Source: Thiothrix litoralis (lineage in GTDB: Bacteria > Pseudomonadota > Gammaproteobacteria > Thiotrichales > Thiotrichaceae). Taken from it: DNA of 64,000 nucleotides. The number at the start of each line of letters is the position of its first letter. Within the stretch, counting starts at the first letter, position 1. The translations under genes were made by a program, and so were the position numbers. Of the stretch, positions 36,855 through 45,834 are shown in pieces. The notes below the pieces were generated by a model that saw only the letters and a list, made by a program, of their open reading frames with translations, was not told where the DNA came from and did not search any database. The stretch is taken from positions 744,001-808,000 of the forward strand of contig NZ_CP072801.1 of NCBI RefSeq assembly GCF_017901135.1, read 5' to 3'.

Positions 36855-38342
36855 ATGAATTACCATTTTGACTCTTCTGCCAATGCGGCGGAACTGCACA
36901 CGGATTGCGTGGTAGTAGGTGTTTACAAAAATGCCAAACTCTCCGCAGCCGCCACACAGATCGACACTGCCAGCCAAGGCGCCATACAAGCTCATCTGGA
37001 TTTTGGTGATTTCACCGGCGAAAAAGGGCGCACCAGCCTGTTATACAAACTGCCCGGTGTCAGCGCCAAACGGGTGCTACTGGTCGGCATGGGTGACAAA
37101 GACAAACTGACTCAGGAAGCCTTGGTGTCCATGACCCAAGCCGCCGTCAATGCCTTGAAAACAGCCAAAGTCAGCAATGCCGTCAGCTTCCTTACGGATG
37201 AAATGGCTTCGGAATGCATCGCGATAGCGGTACGCCAATCGGTGATGGCAGTGGCCGATGTGCTTTACACCTTCGACACTTACAAGAGCAAAAAAGACGA
37301 GACCCCGCGCCCGGCACTGGAAAGCTGGACAGTTGCGCACACCATCGCAGGTGAGTTCAGCACCGCACTCAAGCAAGGGACAGCCATCGCCGAAGGGATG
37401 CAAGTCAGCCGTGACCTCGCCAACAGCCCCGGCAATGTTTGCACCCCGACGTATCTGGCAGACATTGCACAAGAGCTAGCCAATTCTTCCAATCAGGTGG
37501 ACGTCAACATCCTCGAAGAAGCGGATATGGAAGCGCTGGGCATGGGTTCATTCCTATCGGTTTCCAAGGGCAGCGCCGAAGACGGCAAAATGATCATCCT
37601 GCAATACCATGGCGGCACGGCAGGCGAAGCCCCGTTTGTGCTGGTCGGTAAAGGCATCACCTTCGACACCGGCGGCATCTCGCTCAAGCCCGGTAACGCG
37701 ATGGATGAGATGAAATACGACATGTGCGGCGCTGCCAGTGTCATGGGCACACTCACGGCTTGCGTTGCCATGCAATTACCGATGAACGTGATTGGCGTGA
37801 TTGCCGCTGCGGAAAACATGCCCAGCAGCAATGCCAGCAAACCCGGCGACATCGTAACCACCATGTCCGGCAAGACCATCGAAATCCTCAACACCGATGC
37901 CGAAGGCCGCTTGGTATTGTGTGACGCGCTCACCTATGTGGAACGTTTCAACCCTGTCGCGGTAGTGGATATTGCCACCCTTACAGGTGCGTGCATCACC
38001 GCGCTGGGGCATCACATCTGCGGCCTGTTAAGCAATAACGACACCTTGGCAGATGAAGTGCTAACGGCGGGCAAGCAAGCCAACGACGAAGCCTGGCGCT
38101 TACCGATGGGTGAAAAATACCATGATCAGCTCAAAAGCAACTTTGCCGACATGGCGAACATCGGCGGGCCACCGGGCGGTACCATTACCGCAGCCTGCTT
38201 CCTGTCACGCTTTACCGAAAGCTACCCGTGGGCGCATCTCGACATCGCCGGAACAGCATGGAAAAGCGGCGCAGCCAAAGGTGCTACCGGACGCCCTGTT
38301 CCACTGCTTTGCCAAATCCTGATTAACCGTGCGGGTGCTTAA
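36855..38342 (+). CDS. pepA: leucyl aminopeptidase (cytosol aminopeptidase)
   Basis: A 495-residue M17 metallo-aminopeptidase. The N-terminal domain is variable; the catalytic domain shows LVGKGITFDTGGISLKP near 260, the MKYDMCGAA stretch and the family signature NTDAEGRLVLCDAL near 345 with the two-metal ligands. AAGGATACC precedes the ATG. In Escherichia coli PepA is also a DNA-binding accessory protein in Xer recombination. The order pepA-holC-(small gene)-valS is conserved in gammaproteobacteria. Confidence 0.96.
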   Translation: MNYHFDSSANAAELHTDCVVVGVYKNAKLSAAATQIDTASQGAIQAHLDFGDFTGEKGRTSLLYKLPGVSAKRVLLVGMGDKDKLTQEALVSMTQAAVNALKTAKVSNAVSFLTDEMASECIAIAVRQSVMAVADVLYTFDTYKSKKDETPRPALESWTVAHTIAGEFSTALKQGTAIAEGMQVSRDLANSPGNVCTPTYLADIAQELANSSNQVDVNILEEADMEALGMGSFLSVSKGSAEDGKMIILQYHGGTAGEAPFVLVGKGITFDTGGISLKPGNAMDEMKYDMCGAASVMGTLTACVAMQLPMNVIGVIAAAENMPSSNASKPGDIVTTMSGKTIEILNTDAEGRLVLCDALTYVERFNPVAVVDIATLTGACITALGHHICGLLSNNDTLADEVLTAGKQANDEAWRLPMGEKYHDQLKSNFADMANIGGPPGGTITAACFLSRFTESYPWAHLDIAGTAWKSGAAKGATGRPVPLLCQILINRAGA

Positions 38343-38350
38343 CTCTCGTA

Positions 38351-38779
38351 ATGACCAAGATTGATTTTTACGTCGGAAAAACCAACAGCTTGCAGGCGCG
38401 TTTATTACTCGCCTGCAAGGTTATCATGAAGGCGCACCAGCAGCAGATGCACACCTACATCCACACCGATGCCCCGACCACGAGCGGCAAACTGGATGAC
38501 TTGTTGTGGACATTCAACGAACTCGCTTTCATTCCTCATGCGCTTGCCCCTGTCCGCGATCAAAATACCCGCATTTTGATCGGTCATGAGCACGAACCGA
38601 TGGAAAATTGCGGGCTGCTCATCAACTTATCCAACGAAATACCAGCGTTTTTCTCACGTTTTGAGCGATTAGCCGAGATTCTGGATCAGGAGGAACCCGT
38701 ACTACACGCTGGTCGTAAACGCTACCAGTTTTATCGTGACCGGGGCTATAATCTGGACTACCATCAACTCAAGATTTAA
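38351..38779 (+). CDS. holC: DNA polymerase III chi subunit
   Basis: A 142-residue clamp-loader accessory subunit that binds SSB. It opens MTKIDFYVGKTNSL and has the LDDLLWTFNELAFIPHAL motif near residue 50 that forms the core of the chi fold, followed by HEPMENCGLLINLS. It starts 8 bp after pepA and so is likely co-transcribed. The psi partner (holD) is not seen. Confidence 0.93.
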   Translation: MTKIDFYVGKTNSLQARLLLACKVIMKAHQQQMHTYIHTDAPTTSGKLDDLLWTFNELAFIPHALAPVRDQNTRILIGHEHEPMENCGLLINLSNEIPAFFSRFERLAEILDQEEPVLHAGRKRYQFYRDRGYNLDYHQLKI

Positions 38780-38791
38780 ATAAACCGGAAA

Positions 38792-39142
38792 ATGATGCGC
38801 CAAGACCAAGACTTCGACAAAACCATTCGCATTCCCGTCATCACTGACGTGGTACGCGCAGGTGACGCTACACTGGTTGAACAGGTCAAGAACCCACGCG
38901 CCCGCCAACAGCGCCGCCAGATGTTTGAGCAACGCCTGAAAGAGCGTATTGAAGAGCTGAAATCCGCCACCGGGCAGGACGAATATTCCGGGCTGGCGCG
39001 TGCCCATGCCATCCGTTCGGAAAGTAATCAGCAGGCAGCCTCCCCTTCTAACCGTTCCAGCATCGACCCTTCCGTGGAAAAGCACATTGATCAGGCACGC
39101 GACGAACTCATTCGTGAACTTTCCGGGATGTTGAAGCGCTAA
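38792..39142 (+). CDS. conserved small protein between holC and valS
   Basis: A 116-residue hydrophilic protein, charged and mostly helical: IPVITDVVRAGD near residue 15, then a basic coiled-coil-like segment (RQQRRQMFEQRLKERIEELK), a Ser/Asn-rich linker and a C-terminal helix. A gene of this size and character holds the same place in other gammaproteobacteria such as Pseudomonas; function is unknown to me. The second ATG (38795) may be the true start. Spacing of 12 bp to holC indicates one operon. Confidence 0.8.
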   Translation: MMRQDQDFDKTIRIPVITDVVRAGDATLVEQVKNPRARQQRRQMFEQRLKERIEELKSATGQDEYSGLARAHAIRSESNQQAASPSNRSSIDPSVEKHIDQARDELIRELSGMLKR

Positions 39143-39190
39143 AAACCCGCTATAATGCCGCTCTTTTCCGACTTCAAAAAGTAGCGGCAC

Positions 39191-42016
39191 ATGGACAAGA
39201 CCTACCAACCTCAAGACATCGAACAACGCTGGTATCAGCATTGGGAAAAAAGCGGCTATTTCGCGCCACAAGGCGACGGCAAGCCGTATTGCATCATGAT
39301 CCCGCCGCCGAATGTCACCGGCACACTGCACATGGGGCACGGTTTCAACCAGATGGTGATCGACACCCTGATCCGCTACCACCGCATGAAGGGCGACAAA
39401 ACCCTCTACCAACCTGGCACTGACCACGCAGGCATCGCCACCCAAATGGTGGTCGAACGCCAATTACTCGCGCAAGGTGTGACCCGCCACGACTTAGGCC
39501 GTGAAAAATTCCTCGAAAAAGTCTGGGAATGGAAAGGCCAATCTGGCGACACCATCTGCAACCAATTGCGCCGTTTGGGAACAACCCCGGACTGGACACG
39601 CGAACGCTTCACGATGGACGAAGGCTTGTCGGAAGCGGTGCGCGAAGTATTCGTGCGCCTGCATGAAGAAGGTTTGATCTATCGCGGCAAGCGTTTGGTG
39701 AACTGGGATACCGTACTGCACACCGCCGTTTCCGACCTTGAAGTCGTTTCTGAAGAAGAAAACGGCAATATGTGGCACTTCCGCTATCCGCTGGCTGATA
39801 CCTGGGGGCAGCCAACCAACGAATTCCTTACTGTTGCCACTACTCGCCCGGAAACCATGTTGGGCGACTCAGCGGTGGCCGTTAACCCGAACGATGAACG
39901 TTACCAGCATTTGATCGGTAAAAATGTGCTGTTACCGCTAGTGAATCGTTTGATCCCTGTGGTCGGCGACGATTACGCTGACCCGGAGAAAGGTACGGGT
40001 TGCGTTAAAATCACCCCAGCACACGATTTCAACGATTACCAAGTAGGCAAACGCCATCACTTGCCCTTAATTAATATTTTCACCATTGATGCCTGCATCA
40101 ACGAGATTGCACCGGAAAAATATCAGGGTCTGGAACGCTTTGCGGCGCGTAAGCAAATCGTCGCGGATATGGATGCGCTCGGCCTGCTCGATAAAATCGA
40201 AGACCACAAGCTGATGGTTCCGCGTGGCGACCGTTCTGGCACAGTGATCGAACCTTACCTCACTGACCAGTGGTATGTGGATTTGACCCGCGAAACGCTG
40301 GATGACGGGCGACCCGGTGGCAAAACCGCGATTGCGCAACCCGCGATTGACGTAGTGGCAAACGGCGAAGTGCGCTTCATTCCGGGCAACTGGGTGAACA
40401 CGTACAATCACTGGATGAACAACCTCGACGACTGGTGTATTTCACGCCAATTGTGGTGGGGACATCGCATCCCGGCGTGGTATGACGACGCGGGTAATAT
40501 TTACGTGGCACGTAATGAGGCCGAAGTACGCAGCAAATACGCGCTGGCGGCTGACCTCGTGTTGCGTCAGGATGAGGACGTGCTGGATACGTGGTTCTCG
40601 TCCGCGTTGTGGCCGTTTTCTACCCTCGGCTGGCCGAATGTGGACGATGCAGCGCTAAAAGCCTTCTACCCGACCCAAATGCTGATGACGGGCTTCGACA
40701 TCATCTTCTTCTGGGTGGCGCGGATGATCATGTTCGGCAAGAAATTCATGGGCGACGTGCCGTTCCGCGACGTGTACATCCACGGGCTGGTGAAGGATGC
40801 GGACGGGCAGAAAATGTCCAAATCCAAGGGCAACGTGCTCGACCCGCTCGACATTATCGACGGCATCGACCTCGAAGCGCTGGTGGCCAAACGCACCAGC
40901 GGCATGATGCAGCCGCAACTTGCCGCGAAAATCGACAAGGCGACCCGCAAGCAATTCCCCGATGGCATTACCCCGCACGGCACGGACGCGCTGCGCATGA
41001 CATTTGCCTCGTTCGCCACCGCTGGGCGCGACATCCGTTTCGACATGCAACGGCTGGAAGGCTACCGCAATTTCTGCAACAAACTGTGGAACGCAGCGCG
41101 TTACGTGCTGATGCAGTGCGAAGAGCAGGATACCGGACTGGATGATACTTTGCCGGTGGAATTGTCGGCGGCAGATCGCTGGATCATTTCCTTGCTGCAA
41201 CAGACCGAGGCTGAAGTCGCTGACCACATCGACAACTACCGCTTCGACCTTGCCGCCAAAGCGATGTACGAATTTGCTTGGCACGAATACTGCGACTGGT
41301 ATCTGGAGCTGACCAAGCCGATTTTGGGCAAAGCCAACGACAACCAAGCCGCCAAACGTGGCACACGCCAAACCTTGGTGCGCGTGCTGGAAGCAGCGTT
41401 GCGCCTGATGCACCCGATCATGCCGTTCATTACCGAAGAAATCTGGCAAAGCATCAAAGGCTTGGCGGGTGTTTCTGGCGACTCCATCATGCTGCAACCC
41501 TACCCTGTCGCAGACACTGCGCTGATTGATCAGGCAGCGCTGGCGGAAATCGAATGGGTGAAAGCTTTCATCATGGGCATCCGCCGCATCCGCTCCGAGA
41601 TGGACATCAAGCCGGGGCAAGTGCTCGACGTGCTGCTGCAAAACTGGAGCGACACCGACAAGGCGATGTACGCCACCAGTGAAGCGTTTGCGCGTACCTT
41701 GGCAAAAGTTGGCAGTGTGACGTGGCTGGAAACGGGTGCAGATGCGCCGGAATCGGCTACTGCGTTAGTTGGCGAAATGCAAATCCTCATCCCGCTGGCG
41801 GGGCTGATCGACAAGGATGCGGAAATTGCGCGTCTGAGTAAGGAAATCGAGAAGCTGCAAAAGAACCTCGGCGGACTGGAAGGTCGGCTGAATAATCCGG
41901 CGTTTGCGGATAAAGCACCAGCGGCAGTGCTGGAACAGACGCGCAAGCAGGCGGATGAGCAGCGGGCAGCGTTGGGGCAGTTGGTGGGGCAGTTGGAGAA
42001 GATTAAAGCGTTGTGA
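39191..42016 (+). CDS. valS: valyl-tRNA synthetase
   Basis: A 941-residue class I synthetase. The HIGH-type motif is in [15 protein letters not shown], the editing domain (CP1) follows with [15 protein letters not shown], the KMSKS motif is [10 protein letters not shown] near 540, the anticodon-binding domain lies at about 660-800, and the C-terminal coiled coil ([21 protein letters not shown]) is characteristic of ValRS. A TATAAT at 39151-39156, 35 bp before the ATG, may add a private promoter, though the best -35 (TTGAAG at 39131) is only 14 bp away. Confidence 0.98.
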   Translation: MDKTYQPQDIEQRWYQHWEKSGYFAPQGDGKPYCIMIPPPNVTGTLHMGHGFNQMVIDTLIRYHRMKGDKTLYQPGTDHAGIATQMVVERQLLAQGVTRHDLGREKFLEKVWEWKGQSGDTICNQLRRLGTTPDWTRERFTMDEGLSEAVREVFVRLHEEGLIYRGKRLVNWDTVLHTAVSDLEVVSEEENGNMWHFRYPLADTWGQPTNEFLTVATTRPETMLGDSAVAVNPNDERYQHLIGKNVLLPLVNRLIPVVGDDYADPEKGTGCVKITPAHDFNDYQVGKRHHLPLINIFTIDACINEIAPEKYQGLERFAARKQIVADMDALGLLDKIEDHKLMVPRGDRSGTVIEPYLTDQWYVDLTRETLDDGRPGGKTAIAQPAIDVVANGEVRFIPGNWVNTYNHWMNNLDDWCISRQLWWGHRIPAWYDDAGNIYVARNEAEVRSKYALAADLVLRQDEDVLDTWFSSALWPFSTLGWPNVDDAALKAFYPTQMLMTGFDIIFFWVARMIMFGKKFMGDVPFRDVYIHGLVKDADGQKMSKSKGNVLDPLDIIDGIDLEALVAKRTSGMMQPQLAAKIDKATRKQFPDGITPHGTDALRMTFASFATAGRDIRFDMQRLEGYRNFCNKLWNAARYVLMQCEEQDTGLDDTLPVELSAADRWIISLLQQTEAEVADHIDNYRFDLAAKAMYEFAWHEYCDWYLELTKPILGKANDNQAAKRGTRQTLVRVLEAALRLMHPIMPFITEEIWQSIKGLAGVSGDSIMLQPYPVADTALIDQAALAEIEWVKAFIMGIRRIRSEMDIKPGQVLDVLLQNWSDTDKAMYATSEAFARTLAKVGSVTWLETGADAPESATALVGEMQILIPLAGLIDKDAEIARLSKEIEKLQKNLGGLEGRLNNPAFADKAPAAVLEQTRKQADEQRAALGQLVGQLEKIKAL

Positions 42017-42020
42017 TTGA

Positions 42021-42190
42021 CTGAATGCTTACGGTGAATTGCGCTTGTATACGTTGGAATGGAACGGGGTGGTGGTCTTCGTGGTACACACGCCCCGTTT
42101 AGATGATGACCATGTTATTTCTATCCGCAAGACAGGGAAACATGAAGAACGAATCTACTGGAAACATAAAGATGTGCGTAACGAGACGTT
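42021..42190 (+). pseudogene. remnant of a BrnT-like toxin gene
   Basis: An open stretch without a start codon right after valS reads LYTLEWNGVVVFVVHTP then DDDHVISIRKTGKHEERIY, resembling the C-terminal half of BrnT toxins (pattern F-VV-T-R--D--RIISARKA---E---Y). The N-terminal half is missing and the frame then runs into antisense of the cold-shock gene. I read it as a decayed fragment; the match is by eye and short. Confidence 0.4.
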
Positions 42191-42221
42191 CTTAACCAGA
42201 GGATACGACAGAATCTTTTTA

Positions 42222-42494
42222 TCATTCAACGTCTTGAGCTTCAAAATCTTTGAATTCAACTTTGTCGCCTTCATTCAACAATTCAACGCATTGGGCTTCA
42301 AAACCTTTTTTCCCCTTAACTATCAAAAACTTAACTTTATCACCTTCATTCAAGCAACCATGACAACCCTTCAAAAGAGCACTAATATGACAGAAAACAT
42401 CTTTCGTGCCATGTTGAGTTGTAAGACAGATAAAACCCATGCCCTTTTTGGGATTAAAGAATTTGACAACGCCAACTTGCTTTTTGTCGTCCAT
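42222..42494 (-). CDS. cold-shock domain protein with duplicated tail
   Basis: A 90-residue CspA-type nucleic-acid-binding protein. RNP1 is KKGMGFICL, RNP2 is DVFCHISAL, with VKFFNPKKG at the N-terminus and GDKVKF plus GFEAQCVE at the C-terminus of the domain. Beyond the usual end, the segment LNEGDKVEFKDFEAQDVE repeats the last strands of the domain, so a partial duplication extended the protein. The start at 42494 has AAGGA at suitable spacing; the reading to 42518 is rejected. An IS481 element sits 77 bp upstream and is oriented toward this gene. Confidence 0.82.
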   Translation of the reverse strand: MDDKKQVGVVKFFNPKKGMGFICLTTQHGTKDVFCHISALLKGCHGCLNEGDKVKFLIVKGKKGFEAQCVELLNEGDKVEFKDFEAQDVE

Positions 42495-42536
42495 AAAAAA
42501 CATCCTTAAATATAACAACCAGTATTAACATGACAT

Positions 42537-43541
42537 TTAGCCAAATGTGGTTTTAATTGTAGCACAATAAATGTCAAGTCCCGATAGATCATATATTTTC
42601 TTTTTGAATAAATCTGGCTTCTTTTTCTGCCATTCCTTGAGTGCTTGAATAGGGGTTTTGTATCCCAGTGCTTTCTGGGGAATGCAGTGATTGTAGAGCC
42701 GTTCATAATGTTTGATCGCGTCAGCCAATTCATTGGATGAGGCGAAACGGGTGGTTTGCAACCAGTCGCTGATACGTCCGTTGAAGCGTTCTACCATGCC
42801 GTTGGTTTGGGGGTGGCGTGGCTTGGTGAGGCGGTGTTCAGCCTTGATGCGCTCACAGGCTTTGTCGAATTTATGCTTGCCTGTGGGGTCACGTTCCCCT
42901 TTACGGGTAAAGCGGTCGGTGAATTCCTTCCCATTGTCGGTCAGCACGTATTGCACCTTGATGGGGAAGCGCTGCTCTACTTTACCCAAAAAATCCGCTG
43001 TACTGGCAGCCGCTTTGTCGGGGTAAATGGCAAGGCACACCATACGACTGGCACGGTCGATGGCGACATACAGGTATTGGTGTTCCTTTTCGTCGGGCAT
43101 CTTCGGCAAGTATTTGATGTCAATATGGATATAGCCGGGTTCGTAGTCCTTGAACACCTTTTTCGGTGGCGGCTCCTCGCCATACAGTTCCCGCTTCATT
43201 ACCGCCAGGTTGGCGATCCCATGGCGACGCAGGCAGCGGTCTATACCCGAACGGCTGGCGGCGGCATTGATATATTCTTTGGTGATGTGGGTCAGGTCAT
43301 CCAGCGACAACAGTAGGGTCTTGCGTAGCTCCACCACCAACCACTCCTGTGCCTCTGTCAGCGTGGTGTGCAGCGTATCGGGACGGTGCGATTTGTCGGT
43401 CATCTCCTCACGATTCTGCCATTTGCGGATCGTCAGGCGGCTGACATTGTATTGCTTCGCCAGCGCTGTTTGCGTGAGCGGCGATGCCTTGATTTCACTG
43501 CGTAACTTCGGGGTTGTCCGTGCTTCGGGATGCAGTTTCAT
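42537..43541 (-). CDS. IS481-family transposase
   Basis: A 334-residue DDE transposase. An N-terminal helix-turn-helix (TQTALAKQYNVSRLTIRKWQNR) precedes the rve integrase core with the three acidic residues in GYIHIDIKYL, YVLTDNGKEF and NGMVERFNGRI. It is undisrupted and looks functional. The frame passes beyond the element's terminal repeat: the last ten residues (after GLDI) and the stop codon are supplied by flanking chromosomal DNA, so the C-terminus depends on the insertion site. Confidence 0.95.
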   Translation of the reverse strand: MKLHPEARTTPKLRSEIKASPLTQTALAKQYNVSRLTIRKWQNREEMTDKSHRPDTLHTTLTEAQEWLVVELRKTLLLSLDDLTHITKEYINAAASRSGIDRCLRRHGIANLAVMKRELYGEEPPPKKVFKDYEPGYIHIDIKYLPKMPDEKEHQYLYVAIDRASRMVCLAIYPDKAAASTADFLGKVEQRFPIKVQYVLTDNGKEFTDRFTRKGERDPTGKHKFDKACERIKAEHRLTKPRHPQTNGMVERFNGRISDWLQTTRFASSNELADAIKHYERLYNHCIPQKALGYKTPIQALKEWQKKKPDLFKKKIYDLSGLDIYCATIKTTFG

Positions 43542-43648
43542 GTACGCTTTGCCTTGTAGCCATGGGTGGATAAGATGCCTTCAAGGATAGCCCGTGCTTT
43601 GAATAATGGGTAGCTCCTTGAGGGAATATGATCCCATGGGACATGACA
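42572..43648. mobile_element. complete IS481-family insertion sequence, 1077 bp
   Basis: Terminal inverted repeats of 23 bp (42572-42594 and 43626-43648) match at 18 positions, both reading inward as TGTCA(A/T)GTCCC and ending GATCATAT. AATAAA directly abuts both ends (42566-42571 and 43649-43654) and is the target duplication. The element is inserted between the cold-shock gene and a toxin-antitoxin pair. Confidence 0.93.
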
Positions 43649-43710
43649 AATAAAGCAAATACGTACTGTGTGTGTTACCCTAAGAGCGAACAAAAGCAGG
43701 AAAATCTACT

Positions 43711-43965
43711 ATGCAAATCACGTTAGATATTCCCGATCAATACCTTATCGACCAATCCCCCGAAGAATTCGGCAAACGCATCAAGTTGTACGCTGCGTTG
43801 ATGATGTTCCAAGAGGGTAGCCTGTCGGCGGGTGCTGCATCTGAGTTTGCAGGTGTTGATCGCTTTACCTTCATCGCTGAATGCCAGAAACGCAACATTC
43901 CGCTGGTTGATTTCTCACCGGAAGAATTGGATGCAGAACTCGAAGACCTGCGGAAGATTGCCTGA
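43711..43965 (+). CDS. UPF0175 family antitoxin
   Basis: An 84-residue small protein with the UPF0175 pattern: an N-terminal strand (MQITLDIPDQYL), a helix-turn-helix-like segment (LYAALMMFQEGSLSAGAASEFAGVDRFTF, quoted over its range), and an acidic tail NIPLVDFSPEELDAELEDL. Such proteins act as antitoxins to DUF3368 PIN toxins. The ATG has AGGAAA before it. It overlaps the next gene by one base (TGATG), a coupled pair. A decayed copy lies at 45174. Confidence 0.88.
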   Translation: MQITLDIPDQYLIDQSPEEFGKRIKLYAALMMFQEGSLSAGAASEFAGVDRFTFIAECQKRNIPLVDFSPEELDAELEDLRKIA

Positions 43966-44441
43966 TGCTGATTATTGCCGATTCATCCGCACTGGTCGCG
44001 CTCGCTGAATGCGATATGTTGCACTTGTTGGACGTGCTGTTTCAGGAAGTTCGTGTTCCGCGCCCTGTGTTTGAGGAATGCACATTTCCCGGCAAACCAC
44101 ATGCCAGCCGTTTGGCTGCATACCTCGCCGATAAAACCATCGACATTGATCTTTCGTCTTATATCTTTTCGATCAATGGCTTGGGACGGGGCGAACTGCA
44201 CGCAATGGCACTTTACCGCTACTTACACGCCGATAGATTTCTGGTTGACGACCAACGTGCAAAGAAAGTTGCCAATCTGAACGGGATAAGCACTATTGGC
44301 AGCGTTGGTATTTTGCTACGCGCTAAGGAAAGGGGCTTGATTCCAACCATCAAACCACACGTTGCAGCTATCCAGCGTTCCGGTGTGTATTTGAGTGATC
44401 GGGTAGTGAAACATGCGTTGGAGTTAGCGGGCGAAGACTAG
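43965..44441 (+). CDS. DUF3368 PIN-domain toxin
   Basis: A 158-residue PIN-like nuclease of the DUF3368 group. The first acidic residue is in MLIIADSSALVALAE (Asp6), the next in RPVFEECTF, then GRGELHAMAL and FLVDDQRAKKVAN carrying the C-terminal acidic pair; LNGISTIGSVGILLRAKERGLI is the family's C-terminal signature. With the preceding UPF0175 gene it forms a type II toxin-antitoxin module. It ends four bases inside the convergent XisI-like gene. Confidence 0.88.
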   Translation: MLIIADSSALVALAECDMLHLLDVLFQEVRVPRPVFEECTFPGKPHASRLAAYLADKTIDIDLSSYIFSINGLGRGELHAMALYRYLHADRFLVDDQRAKKVANLNGISTIGSVGILLRAKERGLIPTIKPHVAAIQRSGVYLSDRVVKHALELAGED

Positions 44442-44776
44442 ACCACCACAGCAAATCCTGTGTATTGCCTTACCGAAGGATGCCTGAATCCTAAAACAAT
44501 ATCCGCAGTAGGAATTCCCGCATCCGCCAACTCATTGGCAACTCCATATTCTGTGCCGTCGTACTGCACCCAAATCTTACCATCAATCAACTGGACATGA
44601 ATAACCGCGCCTTGCAAATAATCATCCCCACGCCAACCCGCTTGCAATAAAACGTAATTGCCATGTTCATCATCAAAACTAACACTGGATTTGATAACAT
44701 CATCTGCGGAATCGTATTTGAGGTATTCCAGCAGGATTTTTTTGATGATTTCAGGGTAATTCAATTCGGTAGCCAT
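44438..44776 (-). CDS. XisI-like protein
   Basis: A 112-residue protein of the XisI (fdxN element excision controlling factor) family, with QLIDGKIWVQYDGTEYGVANELADAGIPTADIVLGF as the core (given here across its span), preceded by GWRGDDYLQGAVIH. First described in heterocystous cyanobacteria, where XisH and XisI assist XisF in excising the fdxN element, but also found widely elsewhere with no known element. Overlaps the XisH-like gene by 16 bp. Its function outside cyanobacteria is not known. Confidence 0.85.
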   Translation of the reverse strand: MATELNYPEIIKKILLEYLKYDSADDVIKSSVSFDDEHGNYVLLQAGWRGDDYLQGAVIHVQLIDGKIWVQYDGTEYGVANELADAGIPTADIVLGFRHPSVRQYTGFAVVV

Positions 44777-45108
44777 TGTGTGATGACCTCGCTTTCAGGA
44801 TCAAATACCAGAACTTTAATAACCTTACCATCTAGTAATATCTGACCAATTTCAACAGAGAAAATATTATTCGCTACTCGTTTGCTAACAGCCAGAAACA
44901 ATTCCCGATCAGGCTCGGTTTGCAGCATGATTTGTTTATACAGAACGTATTGCCCAATAGCCTGTTCCAAATCGTTGACATCGGACGCGCCCGTAAAGCT
45001 CTTGATCTCAACCGCAATTCGGCGTGTGCCTTTTTCTGCACTGAGGAGCATTTCTTTGCTGCAACCATCATTACGTTGAACATAGCACGGCTGACAAACC
45101 GTCGCCAT
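44761..45108 (-). CDS. XisH-like protein, N-terminally truncated
   Basis: A 115-residue XisH-type (PD-(D/E)xK nuclease-like) protein. The shared part starts at MLLSAEKGTRRIAVEIKSF and goes on through DLEQAIGQYVLYKQIM and ELFLAVSKRVANNIF to VLVFDPESEVITQWL. XisH is normally near 138 residues and opens with a conserved segment (pattern D-FH-AV--AL-KDGW-ITHDP), which is absent: the first 20 residues here have no resemblance, and the aspartate expected about nine residues before AAEK is not aligned. It may be a decaying gene, paired with an apparently intact XisI. Confidence 0.7.
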   Translation of the reverse strand: MATVCQPCYVQRNDGCSKEMLLSAEKGTRRIAVEIKSFTGASDVNDLEQAIGQYVLYKQIMLQTEPDRELFLAVSKRVANNIFSVEIGQILLDGKVIKVLVFDPESEVITQWLPN

Positions 45109-45173
45109 CCCGATTGAAACGCTTTGAGGCGAACATGCTACGATTACCTAATTGCTTCATGCTGGAACACACC

Positions 45174-45303
45174 ATGCAAATCACGTTAGACATTCCCGAT
45201 CAATACCTTCATCGCCGGATGCCAGCAGCACAACATCCCGCTGGTTGATTTCGCACCGGAAGAGCTGGACGCGGAACTGGAAGATTTACGGCGAATACAG
45301 TAA
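45174..45303 (+). pseudogene. decayed copy of the UPF0175 antitoxin gene
   Basis: The first 36 bases after the ATG match the gene at 43711 with one change, and the last part, in a shifted frame, reads FIAGCQQHNIPLVDFAPEELD, matching FIAECQKRNIPLVDFSPEELD. About 100 bp in the middle are gone. The breakpoint falls at TACCTTCATCGC; the intact gene has TACCTTATCGAC and TACCTTCATCGC at the two ends of the lost part, so loss by recombination between these short repeats is likely. Confidence 0.92.
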
Positions 45304-45348
45304 TGTGAGGAAGATCGTTACTGTATCCACTCCACAGGAGCAACAGCC

Positions 45349-45597
45349 ATGTACACCTTATACAAACTCAATCCGGCTGACTTTAACGAAAATTTCCTGC
45401 AAGCCTTGCAACTGCTTTTCAGTGGAAAAACCATTGAAGTTTCTGTGCGTGAGGTGGATGCCGCCAATGAATCTACCGATATATGGCAAGCGATCCAGCG
45501 TTTCCGCCAGAGTATGAACCCGACAGATTACCCTGATAATGAAGACATTTTTGCCAATGTCCGCGACCGCCCGACAGGGCGAGAGGTAGCATTGTGA
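45349..45597 (+). CDS. VapB-like antitoxin (hypothetical)
   Basis: An 82-residue acidic protein, with MYTLYKLNPADFNENFLQALQ at the N-terminus and FSGKTIEVSVREVD in the middle; the tail NVRDRPTGREVAL is of the kind that binds a PIN toxin. CAGGAG precedes the ATG. Its stop overlaps GTG of a broken PIN-toxin reading frame (GTGA at 45594-45597), which supports an antitoxin role. I do not recognise a specific family. With its toxin broken it would be a solitary antitoxin. Confidence 0.65.
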   Translation: MYTLYKLNPADFNENFLQALQLLFSGKTIEVSVREVDAANESTDIWQAIQRFRQSMNPTDYPDNEDIFANVRDRPTGREVAL

Positions 45598-45834
45598 GTA
45601 TCCGCTATTTATTGGATACCAATATCCTGTCGGAGCCGACTTGAAACATACTTTCAAGACCTACTACTTTCTGGCTTGATCATTCTGCCCTACACGCAAG
45701 CAGCAGCGGAATGGCACGCCACAGAACGGGTTCGCTTAATAGCAATGGGACAATCGCCCGCATTTGCCGATGGCATGATTGCAGCTACCGCTTATCAGCA
45801 TGGTCTGATTCTAGTAACCCGTAATGTGGATCAA
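45594..45834 (+). pseudogene. broken VapC (PIN) toxin gene
   Basis: GTG-started SIRYLLDTNILSEPT is the canonical PIN N-terminus with its first aspartate, then a stop at 45642. In another frame TYFQDLLLSGLIILPY to AAAEWHATERVRL, PAFADGMIAATA and LILVTRNVDQ give the C-terminal half. Some 50 middle residues are missing and the last dozen are replaced by antisense of the Uma2 gene. Internal deletion plus 3' truncation. Confidence 0.88.

Noticed and set aside
42039-42509. 156-codon plus-strand frame after valS as a full gene
   Set aside because: Its second half is antisense to the cold-shock gene, and only the first 55 codons resemble a known family (BrnT); kept only as a remnant.
42528-43648. 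ACATGACA direct repeats as the IS481 target duplication
   Set aside because: The right copy is part of the terminal inverted repeat; the true TIRs start at 42572 and are flanked by AATAAA on both sides, which explains the ends better.
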